NCBI GenBank assembly: GCA_022839045.1
Contig: JALHDI010000092.1
Location: forward strand, 1 to 11,546
Length of the DNA: 11,546 bases
Reading direction: 5' to 3'
Source: Sporomusaceae bacterium
GTDB lineage: Bacteria; Bacillota_C; Negativicutes; Sporomusales_B; UBA7701
Within the stretch, counting starts at the first letter, position 1; the number at the start of each line of letters is the position of its first letter. The notes beneath the pieces are model-generated. The model worked only from the letters and a program-made list of their open reading frames with translations, was not told the origin of the DNA and ran no database searches. This document shows positions 1 to 7,019 of the stretch, one piece after another. Both the position numbers and the translations under genes were made by a program.

Positions 1-294
<294 letters not shown>

Positions 295-349
295 TCATCC
301 CCCCCGCCACAAAAAGCCGACCATCGAAATTAATTGACTATTTAAATAA

Positions 350-358
350 ATTATAGCA
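350..358 (-). promoter_or_regulatory. Extended -10 promoter for gdhA
   Basis: On the minus strand the sequence reads TGCTATAAT, a perfect -10 hexamer (350-355) with the TGn extension. No good -35 hexamer is found 16-18 bp upstream; that position falls inside a 16-bp palindrome. Transcription would start near 343, giving a leader of about 115 nt before the ATG at 228. Confidence 0.6.
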
Positions 359-369
359 CCGATAAATGT

Positions 370-385
370 ATAATGTATACATTAT
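370..385. promoter_or_regulatory. 16-bp perfect palindrome, probable operator at gdhA
   Basis: The sequence ATAATGTATACATTAT equals its own reverse complement over all 16 bases. It covers the -35 region of the gdhA promoter, centred about 34 bp upstream of the inferred start of transcription. The GTATAC core resembles operators bound by some GntR-family regulators, but the binding protein cannot be named from this window. It also lies 58 bp beyond the stop codon of the upstream minus-strand gene and lacks the GC stem and U-run of a terminator. Confidence 0.5.
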
Positions 386-442
386 TTTTGAATTTTCCTG
401 TAGGATGGTGAAATTGTCCCCCCAACCCGCTTCCGCCGCGGA

Positions 443-3385
443 CTACTTATATACGACGCCCCGGAAGCTCCGCCCGTCGATCTTCACCAGGAACGGCTCC
501 TCCCTCCTCACCAGCCGCACGCGCCCGGTCTGCGCGAGCACCGGCTGGCGCAGCAGCCAGTCCCAGTCGAGGCGGGCCTCGCCGCCGCCGTAGCCGATAT
601 GGAAATAGCCCATCTTCGTCGCCGTCAGGTTATGGAAGAAATGGCTGCCCAGCGAAGGCTCCGGGCGCAGGTCCGCCCGGTCGACCTCCACGATCACCCG
701 GGCCTGGGACATCTGCGACCAGGCCAGCGGGATGCCCAGCCACCTGTCCGAGGTACCCATCCGGCCGAAACCGATCAGCAGGCAGCGGCGACCCTCCCGG
801 AAAAGCCGGCCGTTCAGCTCCCCTATCTCGGCGGCGATCTCGACGCTGTCCTTCAGCTCAAACGCCTCCGGGTCGACGAAGATTATGTCGCGGATATCGT
901 CATAGAACCCGTTGCCGATCGTATGGTCGCTGTAGCACAGCGCATCCCCCCCGTCGTCCAGCCTCACCTGGACAGCCTCGCTGCCGACCACCATCGGGCG
1001 GATCTGCAGGAAATAAAACTCCTTGGTCTTATTTCTGTCCTGGGGGATATTGACGGCGAACTCGATCTCGACATCGGCGCCGAACGACTGCTTGCCCAGC
1101 CTGAGCAGATCCTTGACGATGCCGTTCAGCGGCAGCCGGTCGTGCTTGAGGATCGGGGCGAAAGTCACCAGCTTGGGGCCCGGCCGGTTTACATCGTCGT
1201 GGATATAATCGTCCTCGGGCGAGTAGGTGCTACCGACGAACTCCAGCGTACCGTCCGGTTCCGCCCGCGAGACCGGCAGCTTCTCGTAGCTGTAGTCGTC
1301 GTCGGCGCACAGCGAAATGCCGGCTGACGCCTTAAGGTTAACCGCGTAAAACGAACGCTGCGATTTTTTGAAGAACTCGTCCGGTCCGGCGTACGGCGGG
1401 TTCAGCCGGGGATGGGCCGGCGAAAAGCGGTACACCTGCTCGCCGTTCACCACCGCGTGCCCCAGTCCCAAGGCGAGGTTAACAGTGCCCTCCTCGGGCT
1501 TCATCGGCTCATAGGGATAAAAATTGTACGACTGGGCCACACCGGAGACGACCGGGTAATAGAGGTCGCCGTACCTTTCCCCCACCAGCTCCTGGATGAG
1601 GACCGCCATCTTCTCCTCTTCGATGCGGATGCCGGCATTCTTCGCATACTGCACGGGCGCGGCGTAGAAAACCGACGCATACACCAGCTTCACCGCGTCA
1701 CAGAGCTGCTTGCAGCGCACCGCCTGGTCGTCGTGGCTGTTGGGCACGACATACGTCTTGTAAATCCCCGCGAACGGCAGCACCCGCGAATCCTCGAGGA
1801 TGCTCGACGAACGGACCGCCAGCGGGCACTGCAGATACTGGGTCAGCACCTCCAGGTTCTTCCTGATCGCCGCCGGCAGCTCGGCCGCCAGAAAAACGCG
1901 GGCGATCTCCGCCTCGTCGCGCGTATTGGCCGTGAACTCGTAAAGACCGTTGTCCTCCAGGAACTGCTCGTAAACGTCGCTACAGATCACGAACGACCGC
2001 GGCACCTTGACCCTGACATCCTCGTACTTGTCGGTCAACTGGGCTTTGGTTATCAGCGAATTGATAAACGCGATCCCTCTGGCCTTGCCGCCCAGCGAAC
2101 CGCTCCCCAGCCTGATGAAGGCATTCTCCATGTCCTTCTTCGTCAGCCCCTCGAAATCGAGGATAACGCCCGACTGGTAGCGCTGGAAATACGCCTTCAG
2201 CACCTCGAGGATATAAGCCCTGATATCGGCGACGCTGGCGAACTCCGTCGCGTCGATATAGCGCAGCTTGTCGGCCACTTCTACCTCGGCGCGGGCTCTG
2301 AACCACCGCGAAAAATGATTGTGGGCCGCGTGGTAATACAGGCTCTCGTCAGGCAGATCGCGGAGGATCCGCTCGAAATTCGTTATGTCGGTGGCCTCTT
2401 CGATTATCCTGCCGTCCGGGTACCTGAAGATGAACGACCCGAAGCCGTAATTCTCCAGGATGAAGGCCCTCAGTTCGTGCAACAGGTTCGACGAATTCTT
2501 GTTCAGGAAATGGACGCCGATCTCTTTCGCCCGCTCGGCGTTTTCGATCTGTTCCGACTGCAAGACGAAGGGGAAGTCGCTGATGATCTCCCTTACCTGA
2601 TGGGCCAGCTCGATGCCCGCGGACGGGTTCATCGCCCCGTCCTTGGGAAAACTCACGTCGGAAATGACGCCGAGCAGGTTATGACGGTACTTGTAAATGA
2701 TCGCCATCGCCTCTTCATAAGTTTCCGCCAGCAGGATCTTCGGCCGCAGGCGCACCCTGAGAAGGCCGTGGCTGATATTCATGGCGTGCTTGACAAGATA
2801 GCGGGTCTGGGTAAGAATCTCCGTATAGATGATCGGCAGGAACTGCGAATAATACGCCGGCGAATCGTCGACCAGCAGGATGACCTGCACGCCCTGCCTG
2901 ATATCGGCCTCGACGTTCATCTTATCTTCCACATACTTGATGATCGCCAGCAAGATCTTGTTGTCGCCCGACCAGTAAAAAATCCGGTCGATGCACGAAT
3001 TTCTCCTGACCTTGGCGATCATCTCCTCGGTCAGGCGGTCGTAAGACAGCATGACGATCGGGATGCTCGGGCAGGCCTCCTTCAGCGCCCTCTCGAACTC
3101 GAACTCGCTCAGATCGCTGACGCGGGACATCGTGATGATGAGGTGGAAGGTTCTCGTCCCGAGGGCCTCGAACGCTTCCTCCTGGCTGGACACCTTCTCG
3201 ATCCTGGGGATGATCGGCAGGTTCAGATCGGCGAACTGGTTATAGATCTGCTCCGACAGCTGCCCGTCCTCCTCGAGGACGAAACCGTCGTAAGGCGTCG
3301 AAATCAGCAATATCTCCGTAACCCGGTACTTCATCAGATCATGGACGCTGGAAAATCGGGTCTTCAAATCCGTGAACCGTTTCAT
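443..3385 (-). CDS. Receiver-like/PPDK N-domain (PEP/pyruvate-binding ATP-grasp) fusion protein
   Basis: A 980-residue, probably cytoplasmic protein. Residues about 22-150 look like a degenerate receiver fold. Residues about 167-310 form a second receiver-like domain with DD at 173-174, a candidate phospho-acceptor D243 and K296 in FLNKN. Residues about 425-800 match the PEP synthase/pyruvate phosphate dikinase N-terminal ATP-grasp domain: LGGKARG at 431-437, AVRSSS at 523-528 followed by ED and FAG, E775, and the closing FLQIRPM at 792-798. The phosphohistidine swivelling domain and the C-terminal PEP/pyruvate barrel are absent. They are replaced by about 180 residues carrying GFGRMGTSDRWLGIP and GSHFFHNL. 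Known family members with this arrangement are annotated only as PEP/pyruvate-binding proteins, so full PEP synthase activity is unlikely; a signalling or phosphotransfer role is inference. The ATG is supported by GGGAGGA at 3391-3397. No clear terminator follows. Confidence 0.85.
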   Translation of the reverse strand: MKRFTDLKTRFSSVHDLMKYRVTEILLISTPYDGFVLEEDGQLSEQIYNQFADLNLPIIPRIEKVSSQEEAFEALGTRTFHLIITMSRVSDLSEFEFERALKEACPSIPIVMLSYDRLTEEMIAKVRRNSCIDRIFYWSGDNKILLAIIKYVEDKMNVEADIRQGVQVILLVDDSPAYYSQFLPIIYTEILTQTRYLVKHAMNISHGLLRVRLRPKILLAETYEEAMAIIYKYRHNLLGVISDVSFPKDGAMNPSAGIELAHQVREIISDFPFVLQSEQIENAERAKEIGVHFLNKNSSNLLHELRAFILENYGFGSFIFRYPDGRIIEEATDITNFERILRDLPDESLYYHAAHNHFSRWFRARAEVEVADKLRYIDATEFASVADIRAYILEVLKAYFQRYQSGVILDFEGLTKKDMENAFIRLGSGSLGGKARGIAFINSLITKAQLTDKYEDVRVKVPRSFVICSDVYEQFLEDNGLYEFTANTRDEAEIARVFLAAELPAAIRKNLEVLTQYLQCPLAVRSSSILEDSRVLPFAGIYKTYVVPNSHDDQAVRCKQLCDAVKLVYASVFYAAPVQYAKNAGIRIEEEKMAVLIQELVGERYGDLYYPVVSGVAQSYNFYPYEPMKPEEGTVNLALGLGHAVVNGEQVYRFSPAHPRLNPPYAGPDEFFKKSQRSFYAVNLKASAGISLCADDDYSYEKLPVSRAEPDGTLEFVGSTYSPEDDYIHDDVNRPGPKLVTFAPILKHDRLPLNGIVKDLLRLGKQSFGADVEIEFAVNIPQDRNKTKEFYFLQIRPMVVGSEAVQVRLDDGGDALCYSDHTIGNGFYDDIRDIIFVDPEAFELKDSVEIAAEIGELNGRLFREGRRCLLIGFGRMGTSDRWLGIPLAWSQMSQARVIVEVDRADLRPEPSLGSHFFHNLTATKMGYFHIGYGGGEARLDWDWLLRQPVLAQTGRVRLVRREEPFLVKIDGRSFRGVVYK

Positions 3386-3471
3386 CGCTTTCCTCCCTGC
3401 CCCGGCTCGGCCGTTTCACCACTCATATAATAAGAATAACACCTGTGGCCATAGTCTGAAAATAAAAAAAA

Positions 3472-3627
3472 CCAGGCTGCCGAGAAAGCCTCATCTGCGG
3501 CGTTCTTCCCAACAACACTTGCCAGGTGCGCCCCGCACACTATACGCGAGAATATCGCCTCCAAACCGGGAACGCTGGCAAAGCAGAGTGAACAGAACGT
3601 GCATCTGAAGCTTTCTCGGCAGCCTGG
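3472..3627 (-). repeat. Long imperfect inverted repeat / structured RNA element ending in a U-run
   Basis: The outer arms CCAGGCTGCCGAGAAAGC (3472-3489) and its exact reverse complement (3610-3627) are 18-bp perfect. The 120 bp between them stay partly complementary: blocks such as CGTTCT and TTGCCAG recur inverted on the other side. The centre has a small apical hairpin, GCGA-loop-TCGC. On the minus strand the outer stem is followed directly by eight U residues (3464-3471) and AUUUU. It begins 30 nt after the stop of the small ORF, so it could be that gene's terminator. Its size and multi-part stem are far more than a simple terminator needs, so a structured non-coding RNA or a miniature mobile element is also possible. 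No target-site duplication is visible at the ends. Confidence 0.75.
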
Positions 3628-3656
3628 GCTGAGCTTAATACAAGCTTTCGGGGTTT

Positions 3657-3758
3657 CTAGGGCAGACTCGACACAATCTCCGTTACCTCGACCGCGCTCT
3701 TCTCGGCCATATCCTGGTCGGGGCGGTGGGTAATCTTGTCCTGCTTCTTCTCGTCCAT
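3657..3758 (-). CDS. Small acidic/charged protein, 33 aa, unknown function
   Basis: A 33-residue ORF beginning MDEKKQDKITHRPDQDMAEK and ending EIVSSLP. It is hydrophilic, with no membrane segment, signal peptide or cysteine. The case for translation is the ribosome binding site: AGGAGGTGA at 3763-3771, a near-ideal match to the anti-Shine-Dalgarno and the best in the window, with suitable spacing to the ATG at 3756-3758. The ORF sits between the terminator of the TRAP operon and the long inverted repeat at 3472-3627, which would terminate its message. I recognise no family. No convincing promoter is seen in the 60 bp upstream, apart from a palindromic CCTATATAGG at 3781-3790 without a matching -35. 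Its own short transcript or read-through from the TRAP operon are both possible. Confidence 0.6.
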   Translation of the reverse strand: MDEKKQDKITHRPDQDMAEKSAVEVTEIVSSLP

Positions 3759-3835
3759 GCCGTCACCTCCTAAACTGGTCCCTATATAGGCTGTGACGGC
3801 CGGCCGGCCGCTATACGCGAAAAGAAAAAGAAAAA

Positions 3836-3853
3836 GCCGCCCCCACGGGCGGC
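3836..3853 (-). terminator. Intrinsic terminator of the TRAP operon
   Basis: A 7-bp stem GCCGCCC/GGGCGGC with a 4-nt loop lies 5 bp past the dctM stop. On the minus strand it is followed by a T-rich tract of about 20 nt (TTTTTCTTTTTCTTTT). Confidence 0.88.
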
Positions 3854-3858
3854 TTCCG

Positions 3859-5139
3859 TCATTTCATCAACAAATTCGGCAAAAATGTGCTGAACGTTGG
3901 GACGTAGGTTATCAGCACGAGCACCGTGATGGCGATCCAGAAGGGTATCCAGATCGCCCGGCTGAGCTTCTCCAACGACATGCCGGTTATCCCGCACACC
4001 GCGAACAGCACCGCGCCCACCGGTGGCGTTACCAGCCCCAGAACCAGGTTGAAGCACACGACAACACCCATATGGACGGGGTCGATGCCCAACTTCACGG
4101 CCATCGGGGCCAGCACCGGGGCGACGATGACCAGCGCCGGCGCGGTCTCGATCGGGATGCCGATCAGGATGAGGGCGAGGTTTATCAGCAGCAGGACCAC
4201 CCACGGCGAGTCGCTCACCTGCCTGATAGCCTCGATCATCAACTGCGGCAGCTGTTCCACCGCCACCACCCACGAAAAAGGCTCCGACAGGCCGAGCAAC
4301 AGCATGATCATCGCCGACTCCAGGCCGGCGTTGAGGAGAACGGTCGGCAGCCGCTGCCACTTGAGCCGCCGGTAAAAAAACATCCCTACCAGGAAAGCGT
4401 ATACCGTCACCACGCCGGCCGCCTCGGTGGGCGTGAACACGCCGCTCAAAATGCCGCCCATGATGATCACCGGCATCAGCAGCGCCGGCAGGGCCTTCCA
4501 GGCACCGAAAACGACCTCTTTAAAGCTGGCTTGTCTTTCGATCGGGTAATGGCGCTTCCGGGCGACATACCACATGTAGGCCATCAGGCCGGCCCCGAGC
4601 AAAATTCCCGGAACGACGCCGCCCAAAAACAGCGCGCCGATGGAAACGTTGGCGATAACCCCGTAGACGATGAACGGAATGCTCGGCGGGATGATCGGGC
4701 CCATACACGACGCCGTGGCCGTCACCGCGGCCGAGACATCCTCCTCGTAGCCGGCCTGTTTCATCGCCGGGATCATCACCATGCCGATGGCCACCGCCGT
4801 GGCTACCGCCGCCCCCGAGATAGCGGCGAAAATGGCGCTGGCAAGGATGGTCGCCAGCCCCAGGCCGCCGCTGATATGGCCGAGCAGCAGCCGGGCGAAA
4901 CGCACGAGATCCTCGGTAAGTCCGCCCTCGTTCATCAGGTTGCCGGCCAGCATGAACAGCGGTATGGCTAGCAGCGGGAAAGACGCCATCCCGGCGAACG
5001 TCGTCTGGGTCAGGATCGTCAGCGAGATATCCTCGCCGGACAGCAAGATGTAAGTAAGGGCCGAGCCGCTGAGACCGATGGCGATCGGGATGCCCAGCGA
5101 CAGCAGGAGGACGAACGCGGCTACAAATAGCCAGGTCAT
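3859..5139 (-). CDS. dctM: TRAP transporter large permease subunit, DctM family
   Basis: A 426-residue polytopic inner-membrane protein of normal DctM length. It is the translocating subunit that imports a carboxylate-type substrate using an ion gradient. Family hallmarks are visible: GIPIAIGLSGSALTYIL near residues 16-32, AIPLFMLAGNLMNEGG near 58-73, FAAISGAAVATA near 104-115, GPIIPPSIPFIVYG near 147-160, and TPPVGAVLFAVCGI in the C-terminal third. Its ATG overlaps the dctQ stop in an ATGA junction (5136-5139), which implies translational coupling and one message. A GGGGGGTGA tract just upstream is the ribosome binding site. It is the last gene of the operon and is followed by a clear terminator. 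Substrate cannot be read from this subunit. Confidence 0.95.
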   Translation of the reverse strand: MTWLFVAAFVLLLSLGIPIAIGLSGSALTYILLSGEDISLTILTQTTFAGMASFPLLAIPLFMLAGNLMNEGGLTEDLVRFARLLLGHISGGLGLATILASAIFAAISGAAVATAVAIGMVMIPAMKQAGYEEDVSAAVTATASCMGPIIPPSIPFIVYGVIANVSIGALFLGGVVPGILLGAGLMAYMWYVARKRHYPIERQASFKEVVFGAWKALPALLMPVIIMGGILSGVFTPTEAAGVVTVYAFLVGMFFYRRLKWQRLPTVLLNAGLESAMIMLLLGLSEPFSWVVAVEQLPQLMIEAIRQVSDSPWVVLLLINLALILIGIPIETAPALVIVAPVLAPMAVKLGIDPVHMGVVVCFNLVLGLVTPPVGAVLFAVCGITGMSLEKLSRAIWIPFWIAITVLVLITYVPTFSTFLPNLLMK

Positions 5140-5630
5140 TCTTCACCCCCCTTTCCGGAGCCCGGCCGCACGAACCGCAGGAAATCCTCCAGCGTGACCA
5201 GCAGCATCAGGAAAAAGCCGAGCGGCAGCGCCGCGTACGGATAGCACATCGGGATCTGCATCGCCGGCGACCGTTGGGCGGCGTTGGCGATTGTCTGCTC
5301 GGTCCCGAAAAAAATCATGATGCCGAGGAAAAAGAACATGAACAGATACCCTGTCCCCTGCAGAAGGCGGGCTACCACCGGCGGCACATGCTCGAGCACG
5401 GCCACCATACCGACCTGGTAGCCCTTTTTCAGGCCCACCGCCGCTCCCAGCATAGTCGCCCACACCAGCGAATACGTCGCCACCTCGCCCGACCATGTGG
5501 ACATCATCGCCAGCACGTAACGGCCGAAAACCTCGTAAGGAATGACGATGGCCATGACGGCCATAAAAAATATGGTGCCCCAACCGGCCACCTTGAGGAG
5601 AATAGCATTGATCCGCTGAAGCAACTGCAT
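5136..5630 (-). CDS. dctQ: TRAP transporter small permease subunit, DctQ family
   Basis: A 164-residue membrane protein with four hydrophobic segments, the expected size for DctQ, which pairs with DctM in the membrane. The conserved region TWSGEVATYSLVWATMLGAA followed by KKGYQVGM is the usual DctQ signature between the second and third segments. The start ATG (5628-5630) has GGGAGTGA upstream. It lies 82 bp downstream of dctP, separated by a strong GC hairpin, and overlaps dctM by 4 bp. The family is diverse in sequence, so the call rests on length, topology and position between dctP and dctM. Confidence 0.92.
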   Translation of the reverse strand: MQLLQRINAILLKVAGWGTIFFMAVMAIVIPYEVFGRYVLAMMSTWSGEVATYSLVWATMLGAAVGLKKGYQVGMVAVLEHVPPVVARLLQGTGYLFMFFFLGIMIFFGTEQTIANAAQRSPAMQIPMCYPYAALPLGFFLMLLVTLEDFLRFVRPGSGKGGEE

Positions 5631-5668
5631 CGGTAATCACTCCCGGGGTTATACTGATGAGGCCGGCC

Positions 5669-5695
5669 GCCGGGCGCCCGGGAAGGGCGCCCGGC
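5669..5695 (-). promoter_or_regulatory. Intercistronic GC hairpin between dctP and dctQ
   Basis: An 11-bp perfect stem, GCCGGGCGCCC paired with GGGCGCCCGGC around a 5-nt loop, lies in the 82-bp gap. No U-run follows on the minus strand, so it is not a complete terminator. By analogy with other binding-protein transport operons it probably stabilises the upstream dctP message, so that more binding protein than permease is made. That role is inference. Confidence 0.6.
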
Positions 5696-5712
5696 AGACT
5701 GGCCGTCAGCAA

Positions 5713-6723
5713 CTATTTCGTGTTCATGATGGCATCGATCTTGTCTTTGCCGAACTGCTTGGCAAACTCGTCGAACGCGGGCTGCATGGCCTTCTGCCAC
5801 GCCGGCTTGTTGACGTCGCGGATAACCGTCAGGCCCTTGCCTTCCATTTCCTTCAGCTTGGCCTCCTCGGCGTCGCGGTTGACCTTGCGCTGGAACTGGG
5901 CCACCTCCATGGCCGTCTTGCGGAAGAGCTCCTGGTCCTCCTTGGGCATTTTATCCCAAGTCTTCTTGCTCACGATGAAGGGAGCCGGCGAGTAGACGTG
6001 CTGGGTCAGCGAGAAGAACTTCTGAACCTCCCAGAACTTGGAGGCGTAGAACACGGCCACCGGATTCTCCTGGCCGTCGATGACCTTCTGCTGGAGGGCG
6101 GGATATACCTCGCCCCACGCCATCGGCGTCGGGTTCAGGCCGGCGGTTTTCCACGCCAGCAGGTGGACCTTGTTCTCCATTACGCGGATCTTGAGGCCCT
6201 TGCCGTCCTCAGGCGCCTTCACGGCCACCTTGGAGTTGGTCAGGTGGCGGAAGCCGTTCTCCCAGAAAGCCAGGCCGATCAGGTTGGCCTTCTCCAGGTC
6301 CTTCAGCAAATTCTGGCCGATAGAGCCGTCAAGAACCTTGTCGACATGGGCGAAATCCCGGAACAGGAAGGGGATATCGAGAATATTCATCGACGGGCTG
6401 AAGTTGCCCACCGGGCCGGTGGAGCCGACATAAATGTCGATGGTACCCTGCTGCAGGCCCTCGAGCATCTCCCTTTCGCCCTTGCCGAGCTGGCTGTCGG
6501 GATAGATGGTGATCTGGATGCGGCCCTTTGTCCGTTCCTTGATAAGATCGGCGAACTTCTGCGCGCCGACGTTATAAGGATGGTCCTTGGTCTGGGTTGA
6601 AGTCAGCTTCATGTTGGCCTTGTATTCGCCGCCTTTGTCGGCAGGCTGTTTGCTGCCACCGCCGCAGCCGGCGGCCACGAAAACGAACACGAGCAGCATC
6701 AAAATGGCGACCAGTTTCTTCAC
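5713..6723 (-). CDS. dctP: TRAP transporter substrate-binding lipoprotein, DctP family
   Basis: A 336-residue extracytoplasmic solute receptor. I place the start at the GTG of 6721-6723, not at an ATG 36 codons upstream. The GTG has GAAGGAGT (6731-6738) seven bases before it and opens directly into a lipoprotein signal peptide, VKKLVAILMLLVFVFVAAGC, with lipobox VAAGC and Cys20. The mature part shows family hallmarks: YPDSQLGKGEREMLEGLQQG (74-93), FWENGFRHLT (153-162), LKIRV with Arg180 (the conserved carboxylate-contacting arginine of DctP proteins), and GEVYPALQQKVIDGQENPV (204-222). It feeds DctQ/DctM encoded just downstream. The arginine suggests an organic acid ligand; the specific substrate is not determinable here. 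Confidence 0.95.
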   Translation of the reverse strand: MKKLVAILMLLVFVFVAAGCGGGSKQPADKGGEYKANMKLTSTQTKDHPYNVGAQKFADLIKERTKGRIQITIYPDSQLGKGEREMLEGLQQGTIDIYVGSTGPVGNFSPSMNILDIPFLFRDFAHVDKVLDGSIGQNLLKDLEKANLIGLAFWENGFRHLTNSKVAVKAPEDGKGLKIRVMENKVHLLAWKTAGLNPTPMAWGEVYPALQQKVIDGQENPVAVFYASKFWEVQKFFSLTQHVYSPAPFIVSKKTWDKMPKEDQELFRKTAMEVAQFQRKVNRDAEEAKLKEMEGKGLTVIRDVNKPAWQKAMQPAFDEFAKQFGKDKIDAIMNTK

Positions 6724-6808
6724 AGGGTTCACTCCTTCAAACAAAAATGTGGCAAAACTATCCTGCGCCAAAGGAAAACAAAAAACCGTCCCTTCCCCCC
6801 TTTGTCCG

Positions 6809-6840
6809 CCGGCGGCATGGGCGCACTTCATGCCCGCCGG
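6809..6840 (-). promoter_or_regulatory. Hairpin in the dctP leader
   Basis: CCGGCGGCATG (6809-6819) pairs with CATGCCCGCCGG (6829-6840), with one bulged base and a 9-nt loop. It lies in the untranslated leader between the promoter and the dctP ribosome binding site. It has no adjoining U-run, and its role is unknown. Confidence 0.4.
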
Positions 6841-6845
6841 GCTTG

Positions 6846-6859
6846 TGAAACCGTGAACA
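6846..6859. promoter_or_regulatory. cre-like catabolite-control site upstream of dctP
   Basis: TGAAACCGTGAACA fits the Bacillus cre consensus TGWNANCGNTNWCA at all but one position (G instead of T), and the reverse strand also has only one mismatch. It lies about 30-40 bp downstream of the inferred dctP transcription start, where CcpA-type proteins act as roadblock repressors. Whether the host has a CcpA is not known. Confidence 0.4.
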
Positions 6860-6894
6860 ATTCTGAAATTTCTCTCTGCCTAGTTGGTTTCAAC

Positions 6895-6900
6895 ATTATA
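6895..6900 (-). promoter_or_regulatory. -10 element of the TRAP operon promoter
   Basis: A perfect TATAAT on the minus strand, about 170 bp upstream of the dctP GTG. At 17-bp spacing the -35 position reads TCCGAT, a poor match; TTGTCC is present but at a 20-bp spacing. The weak -35 suggests a need for an activator. Confidence 0.5.
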
Positions 6901-6953
6901 GCGAAAATTCCTGCGCCATCGGACAAATTCAGTTTAATACCGGCAGAAAGCAA

Positions 6954-6985
6954 GCCGGGATAAGAGCGACAGCCCTTATCCCGGC
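6954..6985 (-). terminator. Terminator hairpin downstream of the MFS gene
   Basis: An 11-bp perfect stem, GCCGGGATAAG with CTTATCCCGGC, and a 10-nt loop, 35 bp past the MFS stop codon. The minus-strand tail is TTGCTTTCTG, a weak T tract; the plus side has TTTT close by. It separates the MFS gene from the dctP promoter. Confidence 0.65.
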
Positions 6986-7019
6986 AGTTTTGCCCAAAGT
7001 GTGCGATATTATTCCCGCA

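Noticed and set aside
1412..3430. A 672-codon open frame on the plus strand
   Set aside because: It lies antisense over most of the well-supported receiver/ATP-grasp gene, has no recognisable domain, and is rich in Arg, His, Asp and Gln as expected for a mirror frame in high-GC DNA.
3382..3564. A 60-codon minus-strand frame between the inverted repeat and the receiver/ATP-grasp gene
   Set aside because: It starts inside the structured element, runs through its U-run and overlaps the downstream start codon; no ribosome binding site was seen.
3793..4971. A 392-codon plus-strand frame opposite dctM
   Set aside because: Low-complexity His/Arg/Gln/Asp composition and complete overlap with a clear TRAP permease gene; it is an antisense shadow.
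6724..6831. A longer dctP start adding 36 residues
   Set aside because: The extension would bury the lipoprotein signal peptide inside the protein; the GTG at 6721-6723 has a good ribosome binding site and puts the signal at the N-terminus.
6901..6918. Possible sigma-54 promoter (TGGCGC and a following GC) upstream of dctP
   Set aside because: The GG and GC elements are 14 bp apart, not the fixed spacing required, and a perfect sigma-A -10 lies right beside it.
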